From positions 62,001 to 126,000 of the forward strand of contig NZ_BDUC01000008.1 in NCBI RefSeq assembly GCF_002218085.1: a DNA stretch of 64,000 nucleotides, in the 5' to 3' direction. A program made the translations under genes and the position numbers. Positions 49,881 through 58,503 of the stretch are shown here, in pieces. Under the pieces are notes generated by a model that was not told the origin of the DNA, searched no databases, and was given only the letters and a program-made list of their open reading frames with translations. Positions within the stretch are counted from its first letter, which is position 1. Every line of letters begins with the position of its first letter. The DNA comes from Tolypothrix sp. NIES-4075. GTDB lineage: Bacteria; Cyanobacteriota; Cyanobacteriia; Cyanobacteriales; Nostocaceae.

Positions 49881-50585
49881 CTAATCATTAACTTCTAACA
49901 ATCCAGGCGGCGGTGTAATTTCAATCCGGCGATTTTCTAAGTCTACCACCGGAGCGATCGCTTTCACAAAGGGAATTAAAACAGACTTCGGATTTTGGAT
50001 TTTGGATTTTAGATTTTGGATTGAAGTTTCACCTTGTCCCCTTGTCTCCCCTTCCTCTTGCTGATGCAACTCCACATCAAGCAAATCGTTTCCAGCAGCG
50101 ATGATATCAACCACCGTTCCCACAAGTTCACCTGATTCTTGCATAAAAACAGGCAAACCAATTAAATCCACCACATGATATTCATCTTCTCCTAATTCCG
50201 GGCGATCGCTTTGGTGGACCAGCAACTTACAACCGCGTAATTCTTCCGCAGAGTCGCAATTATCCACACCAGCTAACTTGAGGACATACAAATTTTTCCC
50301 ATCAATATAACGTCCCCTGACTAATTCTATCGGTTGCGGTTCCGCTTCGCCAGGACGCAATAACCAGCGTTTTCCAGGAACCTCAAAACGTTCTGGAAAG
50401 TCCGACTGCGGATAAACCCGCACCTCCCCAGACAAACCTTGAGGTGCGACAATCTTACCAATTTCCAGCCATCCATCTGGGGTGGGAGTGTCCGAGTGGG
50501 GGAGGGGGGGAGTGGGGGAGGGGGAAGAATTTATCTGTTTCTTCCCCGACTTTTTCTTCGTGTCCTTTGCGTCTTTGCGGTTCAT
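49881..50585 (-). CDS. rimM: 16S rRNA processing protein RimM
   Basis: RimM binds S19 and helps mature the 30S head. The 234-residue frame has WLEIGKIVAPQGLSGEVRVY, PERFEVPGKRWLLRPGE and EDEYHVVDLIGLPVF (PRC barrel). Two parts are repeat-derived: the first ~35 residues (MNRKDAKDTKKK ...) come from a CGCAAAGACGCAAAGG repeat and a Pro-rich repeat, and an insertion GETSIQNLKSKIQNPKS (about residues 185-205) comes from the same repeat that invades pdxA. The start codon directly abuts the avtA stop, so avtA-rimM form an operon. Confidence 0.9.
   Translation of the reverse strand: MNRKDAKDTKKKSGKKQINSSPSPTPPLPHSDTPTPDGWLEIGKIVAPQGLSGEVRVYPQSDFPERFEVPGKRWLLRPGEAEPQPIELVRGRYIDGKNLYVLKLAGVDNCDSAEELRGCKLLVHQSDRPELGEDEYHVVDLIGLPVFMQESGELVGTVVDIIAAGNDLLDVELHQQEEGETRGQGETSIQNLKSKIQNPKSVLIPFVKAIAPVVDLENRRIEITPPPGLLEVND
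49990..50023. repeat. TTTAGATTTTGGATT repeat inserted in frame in rimM
   Basis: Almost identical to the 34-base repeat inside pdxA (5204-5237) and read in the same frame, giving IQNLKSKIQNP in both proteins. Confidence 0.88.
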
Positions 50586-51869
50586 TTAAGCACTAACAGC
50601 TGCACGCTGATAAACTTGTTGCGTTACTTTTGCTAAACGCTGCATTCCCACAGCAATTTCTTCATCGCTACCGGTGAGACTAATTCGCAAACATTGGTGC
50701 TTGTGTAACCAATCTTCTCGCAAACCGGGGAAAAAGCTACTACCAGGAACAATAATTACACCCACTTGCTTGAGTTCCTGGTAAAATTCCCAATCAGTAA
50801 TTGGTAACTCATCTAACCACAACCAAGCAAAAATTGCACCCTCACCGCGATGCAGGAACCAAGGTAAATCCTTGGGCATGGCGGCAAATAAAGTATCTTC
50901 TAAAACAGTGAATTTATTTTGATAAAATGAGCGAATTACTTGTTCAGAAATTTCTCCAAGTTTACCAGAATTGATGGCGCGAGCAGCGATCGCTTGTCCA
51001 TACCGAGAAGGATGAATACACATATTTGTCTGGAAGCACTCCAGCACATGAATCCACTCTTCATCCCCAATTGCAATGCCAATGCGCTCTCCGGGTAATC
51101 CAACTTTCGATAAACTCATGCAGTGTAAGATATTTTCTCCAAACACTGGTGTCATTTCGGTAAAATTCAACGCCGGGTAAGGAGGTGCATAAGCTGAGTC
51201 AATCAATACTGGTGCATTAAAAGGTGCAGCCAAAGCAGCGATTTTTTTGACTTCATCATCGGTGAGAACATTACCGGTGGGGTTACAGGGACGAGAGAAG
51301 ATGACGCAACCGGTGTTTTCTGTAATTTCCAGTTGGCTGAAATCAGGGCGATATTTGAATTTATGTGCCCCTGCATCGATATCTAAAGTTGGTTTGTAGG
51401 CGATTAAAGCTTCAGCACATAAAGTAACGCCACCATAACCTGTATAATCAGGGCTGAGGGGCAAGATGATTTTTTTTAAATCGCCACTGCTAGTGTAACC
51501 GCCGAAGACATTGGCAGCGTAGAAATAAAGACTTTGACTGCCGGGAGTTAAAAGAATATTGCGATCGCTTAAATTTAAACCATAGCGTTTGTTAAAGTCG
51601 TTGACGATCGCTTCTACTAACGGTGCATAACCCTGACTCGAACCGTAGCGACAAACTACTTCACCATATTCGGAACTAGCCAGCAATTCTTGTGTACAAT
51701 CGCGCCACAGCTGTTCAACCTCTGGTAAAATCAAGGGGTTCCCAGCACTCAAATTAATAAATTGCTGCCCCGCACCGGCTCGTAACGTTTCGTTAATGTC
51801 CTTCATAATCGCTCTGACACCAGTCAGGTGGGACATTTGCTCGCCAATTTTACTAAGGGCAGGTTTCAT
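50586..51869 (-). CDS. avtA: valine-pyruvate aminotransferase
   Basis: A 427-residue fold type I PLP enzyme that transfers amino groups between valine and pyruvate (alanine). N-terminus: LSKIGEQMSHLTGVRAIMKD. PLP contacts: TPGSQSLYFYAANVFGG, FSRPCNPTGNVL, LIDSAYAPPYP and the Schiff-base Lys in MSLSKVGLPGERIG. C-terminus: GAIFAWLWL and HQCLRISLTG. The length is normal for AvtA. It is the first gene of a two-gene unit with rimM. The 298-base divergent spacer to frmA shows no gene. Confidence 0.9.
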   Translation of the reverse strand: MKPALSKIGEQMSHLTGVRAIMKDINETLRAGAGQQFINLSAGNPLILPEVEQLWRDCTQELLASSEYGEVVCRYGSSQGYAPLVEAIVNDFNKRYGLNLSDRNILLTPGSQSLYFYAANVFGGYTSSGDLKKIILPLSPDYTGYGGVTLCAEALIAYKPTLDIDAGAHKFKYRPDFSQLEITENTGCVIFSRPCNPTGNVLTDDEVKKIAALAAPFNAPVLIDSAYAPPYPALNFTEMTPVFGENILHCMSLSKVGLPGERIGIAIGDEEWIHVLECFQTNMCIHPSRYGQAIAARAINSGKLGEISEQVIRSFYQNKFTVLEDTLFAAMPKDLPWFLHRGEGAIFAWLWLDELPITDWEFYQELKQVGVIIVPGSSFFPGLREDWLHKHQCLRISLTGSDEEIAVGMQRLAKVTQQVYQRAAVSA

Positions 51870-52167
51870 AAGCAGTGCAACAGGATAAACTGAGGAATTG
51901 ACAAATTATATAGCGGTTTTTGCTGGCGGGTCGATATTACCTGGAAGCTTTACCACCTGTAACCAATGTAGCAAAGTTGAATTACTATAAATTTATCTAC
52001 CTTCATCGCAACTCGAATCAATAGCACATTTTAGCGGCGATCGCTCTTTAACATTTATTGTGCAATGCAAAGATACTTGCGCTGATGGATAGAAATAAGT
52101 TGACACTGAATTCTCGATCTACACTCAAATTAGCTGATTCATAAAATCTACACAGGAAGGCTGACGA

Positions 52168-53277
52168 GTGGAAGTTAAAGCAGCGATCGCTTACGGTGCA
52201 GGAAAGCCATTAACTATTGAAACAGTGCAACTTGAATCCCCACGGAGGGGAGAAGTTTTAATTCAAATTAAAGCTAGCGGGGTTTGTCATACCGATGCAT
52301 ACACCCTTTCGGGAAAAGACCCTGAAGGCTTATTTCCAGCGATTTTAGGACATGAAGGTGCTGGTGTTGTCGTGGAAGTTGGGGAAGGTGTCAACAGCTT
52401 AAAACCGGGCGATCATGTGATTCCTTTATACACTCCCGAATGCCGTCAATGTGAATATTGCCTAAGCTTAAAAACGAACCTTTGTCAAGCAATTCGCACT
52501 ACTCAAGGACGCGGTGTGATGCCTGATGGTACTAGTCGCTTTTCTATCGACGGGCAGATGATTCATCATTATATGGGTACATCCACATTTGCAAATTATA
52601 CAGTATTGCCGGAAATTGCTGTAGCGAAAATTCGTGAAGATGCGCCTTTTGATAAGGTTTGTTACATCGGCTGCGGCGTAACTACGGGTATCGGTGCAGT
52701 TATCAATACAGCGAAAGTTGAACCGGGTGCGAATGTCGTAGTTTTCGGGTTGGGTGGTATTGGTTTGAATGTCATCCAAGCAGCGCGGATGGTAGGAGCT
52801 AATATGATTGTTGGGGTGGATATTAATCCGAATAAACGCGCTCTAGCGGAAAAATTTGGGATGACGCATTTTGTTAATCCGAAGGAAGTTGAAGGAGATT
52901 TGGTGCCTTATTTGGTGGATTTAACTAAAGGTGGTGCTGATTATTCTTTTGAATGTATTGGTAATGTGAATATTATGCGGCAAGCTTTAGAATGCTGTCA
53001 TAAAGGTTGGGGTGTGAGTGTGATTATTGGTGTTGCTGGTGCGGGTGAAGAAATTAAAACTCGTCCTTTTCAATTAGTAACTGGACGTGTTTGGAAAGGT
53101 TCAGCTTTTGGTGGTGCGAGGGGACGTACAGATGTGCCGAAAATTGTTGATTGGTATATGGATGGAAAGATTAATATTGATGATTTGATTACTCATATTA
53201 TGCCGATTGAGAAGATTAATGATGCTTTTGATTTGATGCATAAGGGTGAGTCGATTCGGAGTGTGGTGACGTTTTAA
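52168..53277 (+). CDS. frmA: S-(hydroxymethyl)glutathione dehydrogenase (class III ADH)
   Basis: Oxidises the glutathione adduct of formaldehyde with NAD. The 369-residue zinc enzyme has SGVCHTDAYTLSG (catalytic-zinc Cys), GHEGAGVV (zinc His, Glu), PLYTPECRQCEYCLSLKTNL (structural-zinc cysteines), VVVFGLGGIGLNVIQ (NAD loop) and VGVDINPNK (NAD-specific Asp). Start is GTG with CAGGAAGG upstream. The next pathway gene, S-formylglutathione hydrolase, lies 950 bases downstream with a toxin-antitoxin module between. Confidence 0.95.
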   Translation: MEVKAAIAYGAGKPLTIETVQLESPRRGEVLIQIKASGVCHTDAYTLSGKDPEGLFPAILGHEGAGVVVEVGEGVNSLKPGDHVIPLYTPECRQCEYCLSLKTNLCQAIRTTQGRGVMPDGTSRFSIDGQMIHHYMGTSTFANYTVLPEIAVAKIREDAPFDKVCYIGCGVTTGIGAVINTAKVEPGANVVVFGLGGIGLNVIQAARMVGANMIVGVDINPNKRALAEKFGMTHFVNPKEVEGDLVPYLVDLTKGGADYSFECIGNVNIMRQALECCHKGWGVSVIIGVAGAGEEIKTRPFQLVTGRVWKGSAFGGARGRTDVPKIVDWYMDGKINIDDLITHIMPIEKINDAFDLMHKGESIRSVVTF

Positions 53278-53386
53278 CGAACCGCGAAGACCCGAAGAAC
53301 GCAGAGGAAAAATTTGACAGAGTTCCTCGTTCCCAGCTTATAGCTGGGAATACATACCATGAGACTCTCGAAATTTACGCTGATAT

Positions 53387-53413
53387 ATACCAAAAAATAT
53401 TATATATTGGTAT
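53387..53413. promoter_or_regulatory. candidate ParD operator (ATACCAA / TTGGTAT)
   Basis: A 7-base inverted repeat with a 13-base AT-rich spacer just before the strong ribosome site GGAGGAG of parD. ParD antitoxins usually repress their own promoter at such sites. Confidence 0.5.
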
Positions 53414-53431
53414 TATACAGGAGGAGATTGT

Positions 53432-53665
53432 ATGCAAAAAAATACAAGTGTTACCTTGGGTGAGCATTTTGAAGCGTTTATCGCCAATCAGATTGAAAGC
53501 GGTCGTTTCAATAGTGCCAGTGAAGCGATTCGAGCGGGACTGCGCCTTTTAGAAGAGCGAGAAATAAAGCTTGCCGCTTTGCAACGGGCATTAACAGAAG
53601 GGGAGAACAGCGGATTTGCTGACTATTCTCTATCAGGACTGCTGGCAGAACTTGACCGTGAATAA
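53432..53665 (+). CDS. ParD-family antitoxin
   Basis: A 77-residue ribbon-helix-helix protein: TSVTLGEHFEAFIANQIESG-RFNSASEAIRAGLRLLEERE, the standard ParD N-terminus, then a flexible acidic tail that would bind ParE. Good ribosome site GGAGGAG. The toxin gene starts 8 bases before its stop (GTG in the other frame). The toxin is broken, so the antitoxin may now be a solitary regulator. Confidence 0.9.
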   Translation: MQKNTSVTLGEHFEAFIANQIESGRFNSASEAIRAGLRLLEEREIKLAALQRALTEGENSGFADYSLSGLLAELDRE

Positions 53666-53963
53666 CCTTGGCTTTCGCCTTACTCAATTAGCCAAGCAGG
53701 ACTTACTATCAATCGGTCGCTATACCCAAAAAACATGGGGCACTGAGCAGAGAAACCGTTATCTTGCTATGTTGGACGACTGCTTTCATCTCTTAGCACG
53801 AGAGCCAAACAGGGGACGGACTTGTGATGATATTCGCCCAGGATATCGGAAGTAGCACATCGGACGACATTTGATCTTTTATCAAGAAACCGATGAAAAT
53901 ATCGATATTATTCGTATTTTGCACGATCGCATGGATGTGGAGTCTCATTTCAACGAAGACTAA
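53658..53963 (+). pseudogene. ParE-family toxin with an internal stop codon
   Basis: From GTG 53658 the frame reads FRLTQLAKQDLLSIGRYTQK ... REPNRGRTCDDIRPGYRK, then TAG at 53853, then continues in the same frame HIGRHLIFYQETDENIDIIR-ILHDRMDVESHFNED. Joined, it is a complete 101-residue RelE/ParE toxin, normally a gyrase inhibitor or mRNA nuclease. The stop removes the C-terminal active part, so the toxin should be dead unless the stop is read through. Confidence 0.85.
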
Positions 53964-54070
53964 CGCAAAGACAACCTATCCCTTAACATGAGGTGCAAAT
54001 GCGAAAAAATAACAGTATCGATTTACAATAGACATCGACCGAATTTAAATATGCGTCATCCAGAACCCTT

Positions 54071-54119
54071 GTAGAGACGCGAAATTGAACTTAGTCCCGC
54101 TTCGCTAACGCGTCTCTAC
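54071..54119. repeat. GTAGAGACGCG / CGCGTCTCTAC inverted repeat
   Basis: Arms of 11 bases with a 27-base centre, in the 266-base spacer between the dead toxin and fghA. Same family as 35852 and 59456. Confidence 0.75.
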
Positions 54120-54229
54120 ATTCTTTTTCACCAGATGTAGATTAGAAAGACCTTTCACATTGTCTTGTAAAATATTGGAGGCAGCAGCCCTCCTGATTAG
54201 CATTCCCAGCTATAAGCTGAGAACGAGTA

Positions 54230-55078
54230 ATGACTAATATCAATCTGATTTCCGAGTATAAATCTTTCGGTGGTAAGGTGGGCTTTTACAGTCATCTTTC
54301 TTCTACTTGTAATGGGGAAATGCGCTTTGCTGTCTATCAACCACCGCAAGCGAAAAGCCAAGCTGTGCCGGTTCTTTATTTCCTCTCCGGTTTGACTAGT
54401 ACCGAAGAAAATTTTATGGTGAAGGCGGGGGCGCAACGCTTTGCCGCAGAGTATGGTTTAATATTGGTTGCACCGGATACGAGTCCGCGCAATACTGGGA
54501 TTCCCGGTGAGGATGATGAGTGGGATTTTGGCACGGGTGCTGGCTTTTATGTTGATGCTACTTCACAACCGTGGCGATCGCATTATCAAATGTACAGCTA
54601 TGTTGTTTCTGAATTACCTAGTTTAATTAACGAACATTTCCCCGCACAACCAGATAAACAAAGCATTTTCGGTCATTCGATGGGGGGACACGGTGCTATT
54701 GTTTGTGCGTTGAGAAACCCGAATTTATACAAATCTGTATCCGCTTTCGCTCCCATTGTCGCACCTATGCGTTGTCCTTGGGGAGAAAAGACTCTCAGCC
54801 GCTATTTGGGTGATAATAAGGAAAGTTGGGCTGCTTACGATGCTAGCGAATTAATACAAAAAGAAAGATATCACAGTTTGATTTTAATTGATCAAGGTAC
54901 TGACGATCAGTATTTAACTGAGCAATTAAAACCAGAGTTGTTTGAACAAGCTTGCGCTACCGTGAAACAACCTTTAAATTTGCGTTATCAAGAAGGCTAC
55001 GATCACGGCTATTATTTTATCGCTACTTTTATTGAAGACCACATTCGTCATCATGCTCTTGCTCTTTCAAAGTCCTGA
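54230..55078 (+). CDS. fghA: S-formylglutathione hydrolase
   Basis: Releases formate from S-formylglutathione, completing glutathione-dependent formaldehyde detoxification begun by FrmA. The 282-residue alpha/beta hydrolase has VPVLYFLSGLTSTEENFMVK (oxyanion region), the nucleophile in FGHSMGGHGAI (Ser about 148), the acid in LIDQGTDDQYL and the His in EGYDHGYYFI. Esterase D family. The upstream toxin-antitoxin insertion separates it from frmA but keeps the direction. Confidence 0.94.
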   Translation: MTNINLISEYKSFGGKVGFYSHLSSTCNGEMRFAVYQPPQAKSQAVPVLYFLSGLTSTEENFMVKAGAQRFAAEYGLILVAPDTSPRNTGIPGEDDEWDFGTGAGFYVDATSQPWRSHYQMYSYVVSELPSLINEHFPAQPDKQSIFGHSMGGHGAIVCALRNPNLYKSVSAFAPIVAPMRCPWGEKTLSRYLGDNKESWAAYDASELIQKERYHSLILIDQGTDDQYLTEQLKPELFEQACATVKQPLNLRYQEGYDHGYYFIATFIEDHIRHHALALSKS

Positions 55079-55181
55079 GTTAATTTGTAATCACCAATAA
55101 TAAATATAGTTGAAATTGAAGGCGGCTATTATGGTAGATTCTTAGCTAGATCCTTTACCAACGAGTTTGAAACTTTTTTGT

Positions 55182-55214
55182 ATTGTAATTGATCGTCCTG
55201 CGATCGATTACAAT
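55182..55214. terminator. hairpin between fghA and the DUF6918-like gene
   Basis: ATTGTAATTGATCG and CGATCGATTACAAT pair over 14 bases (one G-T) with a 5-base loop, 100 bases after the fghA stop and 65 bases from the end of the converging gene. On the minus strand it is followed by ACAAAAAAGTTT, not a T-run. Confidence 0.45.
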
Positions 55215-55278
55215 GAGGTGAATACACCCTAATACATATCTATTGATAGGGAGATAACGGGTATTTACTGACTAGGAT

Positions 55279-55716
55279 TTAGTGTTTACTGTAGTTATCG
55301 ATTATCTTGGCTAAACCTGGTATTGCGTCTTCAACGTGTTTCTTCGCTGAGTTGCGGAGTTTACTATATGCTCCTTTGACAATTGTGTTATTGCTTTTCT
55401 CGATCTTAGCATCGGTGATGGCGAGTAATGCGTTTGCTGCGCGATCGCGGTTTTGAGTCAGGTGTCCGACCGGATTGCCCGCTTGTATACCCTCACTCCA
55501 AATAGGATCGAGTGCATTCAAAGATTGTGGCAAAAGCCCCTCAATAGCATCCTTGCAATAAGTGGGTCTAATTCCCTTGACAACAGAGTAGGCTGCTTTC
55601 AAACCCAGACCGGAAACCCCTCCCATGTTAGCAACTTGTGTATCGAGCAACTTTGTGCAGTCAGCTACAATTGTGCTCTTTTTATTTGGGTTTGATAGAC
55701 CATCGCTAAGTACCAT
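55279..55716 (-). CDS. DUF6918-like protein
   Basis: A 145-residue soluble, mostly helical protein: STIVADCTKLLDTQVANMGG-VSGLGLKAAYSVVKGIRP, then a region ending HVEDAIPGLAKIIDNY. From memory this resembles a family (DUF6918) best known from actinobacteria. No catalytic motif is seen. The start is the ATG with AGGAG 8 bases upstream; the frame extends 17 residues further without support. If the assignment holds, it may have been acquired by transfer. Confidence 0.55.
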   Translation of the reverse strand: MVLSDGLSNPNKKSTIVADCTKLLDTQVANMGGVSGLGLKAAYSVVKGIRPTYCKDAIEGLLPQSLNALDPIWSEGIQAGNPVGHLTQNRDRAANALLAITDAKIEKSNNTIVKGAYSKLRNSAKKHVEDAIPGLAKIIDNYSKH

Positions 55717-55895
55717 TTTGATTCTCCTTAATGGAAATGTGCTTAATCGATTTCTATTATAGGGCAAAGGTTATGGATTATTGGTATTAATTGTTTTCAG
55801 TAAACGGTTACGCAAAAATATTTATGTCCGAAGCATTGGAATAGTAAACCAAAAACTTTTTTTCCAAGCACGCAAAATCTACGGTGTAGACGCAA

Positions 55896-58292
55896 ATGAG
55901 TTCCAACCAAGACTTAAACGCCATTTTTGACCGAATTGCCAATGGTGAAGAAACCGAGGAGGATAGGCAAACCCTGCGGGACTTAGAATTACGTGCGCGT
56001 GAGGGTCAGAATTCGATTCAGATAGGTAAGTATAATGTCAATATTTCTGAGGGTAGAGATATTCAAATAGGCGATCGCATTTATCAAGGTGCGGATGCTG
56101 AAGCCATTGCTGAAGCCATCAAAGAAGCATTCCTGAATTCCAATCAGTTGCCTCACTTCAAAGGCAGTAATTCCTCTACACAAGAAGACTTAAATCCGCA
56201 AAAGTCACCTGAGATAAAGGCTTTACACAATAAAGTTAAGAATTACTGGATTAGCTTTTTGCAGAGTTCATTGGAATATAAAAGAGACCTTCCAAATTTA
56301 GACATTAAACTAGAAGAACTACCAAACGCAATAAAGCAAAAGCCTGGCTTTGATAGAGCATCTTACACTCCCCAGCAAATATCAAGTGAAAATATCACTG
56401 AGCTATTCATTGAAATGGGAGAAGGAGGGCGAAGCTTACTGATTTTGGGAGAGCCAGGTTCGGGAAAAACAACAATACTTCTGAAGCTGCTAGAAAAACT
56501 TATTGACAATTTTGAGTTTGGGAAAGACCCGGGCAAACCAGTGCCAGTTGTATTCAACTTATCTTCTTGGACGAAAGGGCAGGAAAATTTTACTAATTGG
56601 CTGGTTAAGGAACTGCGTAGAATATATAGTGTCTCTCCTCGGATTGCTAATCAGTTGATTAAAAAACAACAACTGTTACTACTATTGGATGGTCTTGATG
56701 AGGTCAAGGTGGAAGGTCGAAAAGACTGCGTGCAAAAGTTGAATAAATTTATAGAAGAGCATGGTGTAACCGATATTGTGGTATGTAGTCGTCTTCGAGA
56801 ATATGAAGAAGTTTTGGGTTCGGATTGTCGTCTTCTTCAAAAAGATAAAGAAAGTTCTTGCTCTGAAGATCCAAAGTTAAACTTACAAAAAGCTTTTTAT
56901 CTTCAACCTATAACGACTAACCAAATTTCTTTGTATTTCCAGCTGGTCAATCAACCAGTAGAACCTTTACAAAGGCTACTGAGAAAATTTCCACAATTGA
57001 GAAATCCTCTGGTAATTTTTTTGATAATTAAAGCAGAGATTGACGTTCAAAGTATACCGGAAAGAAATTCTTTTAAAGAACTTTTTAAGTACTTAATCGA
57101 GGAGTATGTTGAGTTAATGTTGATACGGCGAGAAGAGAGTATTAAAATAACTTATGAAAAATATTCTGGGAAAAATCAAAAAACTAAATACTGGCTTCAC
57201 TGGTTAGCAATGAAATTGAAAGAAGTTCCATCTAAGGAAACCAGATTTCAAGGAGATATATTTCAAATCGAAGGAATGCAACCCTACTGGTTGCCTTCAG
57301 AAAAGGATAAATTTGTATATCGTATTGCCACAGGATTAATAGTAGGTTCAATTCTTGGATTAATTGCAGGATTTTACTTTATATATTACTTGGAATTGAT
57401 GAGGCAAGATAAGTCTATCACAATAGCCATAACCAATACTTTAAAATTAAAATTAATAACTATTGGATTGTTGCCTGGATTAATATCCGTACTAATTACA
57501 GCGCGACTTCCTATATCTTCTAAGAGATTGATACGCGGAGGTGTGCCAGGAATCACGTTTGCATTATTTATTTTTCTTGTCTTTAACTTGCTCGAACCGC
57601 AACTATTGCGTATTTATATGCCTCCAATATACTTGTGCGGCATCTTTGGTGGAGGTTGTTTTAGTTTAATACGTGCAGAAATTCAACCAGTAGAAACCTG
57701 GCAACCTGAGTGGCAGCAAATTGTAAAATTTTCATTAATTTTTGGAGCATTTGGCATATTATATATGCTAGCACGTCGTTTCATTATAACGCCTGAATTT
57801 TATAAAGACAAGCCTTTTTATGTTATCTATGACGTTATGGCACTTGTGATAGTTGGTGCAGTTTATGGTGGATTTAAAATAAAAAAGGATTCTGTAGATC
57901 CAAAACAAGGAGAACCCAATCAGGGAATTAAAAGGTCAGCAACCTACACAGTCATATCTTTCACAATTTGCACAATAATTGCTATTTTATGTGGTTATAT
58001 TTTTGATCCCGCGAAAAATTTAGTTTTAATATTTCTTGGCTTGTCTGTGGGTTTGCTTGGTGGGCTGGGTGCTAATCAAGGTTCAGGTATAGTTTGTATT
58101 CAACATTTTATACTACGTGTTATTCTTTGCCGTCAAGGCTGTATTCCTTGGAACTATGCTCGCTTTCTCAATTACGCTAGTGAGCGCGTCTTTTTAGGCA
58201 AATCTGGTGGTGCTTACTTGTTTATTCACCCTAAGCTAATGGACTATTTTGCTAAGATGGAGCAGAATTCAGCTACAGTCTTAAGAAGGTAA
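55896..58292 (+). CDS. effector-associated-domain NACHT ATPase with membrane helices
   Basis: A 798-residue protein. Residues 1-80: an N-terminal adaptor of the effector-associated type (EAD10-like from memory) with IGKYNVNISEGRDIQIGDRI. Residues about 180-350: NACHT NTPase with LLILGEPGSGKTTILLKLL (Walker A, 184-192), QLLLLLDGLDEV (Walker B, 260-270) and VVCSRLREYEE (sensor Arg). Residues about 465-745: eight hydrophobic segments, probably membrane helices. The C-terminus (GGAYLFIHPKLMDYFAKME) is typical of cyanobacterial NACHT proteins. The same adaptor starts the next gene, a CHAT protease, so this is probably the sensor of a two-gene system. Confidence 0.9.
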   Translation: MSSNQDLNAIFDRIANGEETEEDRQTLRDLELRAREGQNSIQIGKYNVNISEGRDIQIGDRIYQGADAEAIAEAIKEAFLNSNQLPHFKGSNSSTQEDLNPQKSPEIKALHNKVKNYWISFLQSSLEYKRDLPNLDIKLEELPNAIKQKPGFDRASYTPQQISSENITELFIEMGEGGRSLLILGEPGSGKTTILLKLLEKLIDNFEFGKDPGKPVPVVFNLSSWTKGQENFTNWLVKELRRIYSVSPRIANQLIKKQQLLLLLDGLDEVKVEGRKDCVQKLNKFIEEHGVTDIVVCSRLREYEEVLGSDCRLLQKDKESSCSEDPKLNLQKAFYLQPITTNQISLYFQLVNQPVEPLQRLLRKFPQLRNPLVIFLIIKAEIDVQSIPERNSFKELFKYLIEEYVELMLIRREESIKITYEKYSGKNQKTKYWLHWLAMKLKEVPSKETRFQGDIFQIEGMQPYWLPSEKDKFVYRIATGLIVGSILGLIAGFYFIYYLELMRQDKSITIAITNTLKLKLITIGLLPGLISVLITARLPISSKRLIRGGVPGITFALFIFLVFNLLEPQLLRIYMPPIYLCGIFGGGCFSLIRAEIQPVETWQPEWQQIVKFSLIFGAFGILYMLARRFIITPEFYKDKPFYVIYDVMALVIVGAVYGGFKIKKDSVDPKQGEPNQGIKRSATYTVISFTICTIIAILCGYIFDPAKNLVLIFLGLSVGLLGGLGANQGSGIVCIQHFILRVILCRQGCIPWNYARFLNYASERVFLGKSGGAYLFIHPKLMDYFAKMEQNSATVLRR

Positions 58293-58503
58293 TTTAAGCT
58301 GAGGTTTCTTATTTTGGAAAGGGAAAAGTGTATTAATAAGTCAGGATTTGATATATTAATGGCTGCAATACCTGATTTTTCTGTTGAGTGAATTCTGATA
58401 GCTGATTTCTGACTTAAAAAATCCGGCTTAAACTGATGCGAATGCTATTAGTTGGATAGTAGCGCATCACATTCAAAAGAATAAAACTAAAAAAGTCCGA
58501 TAA

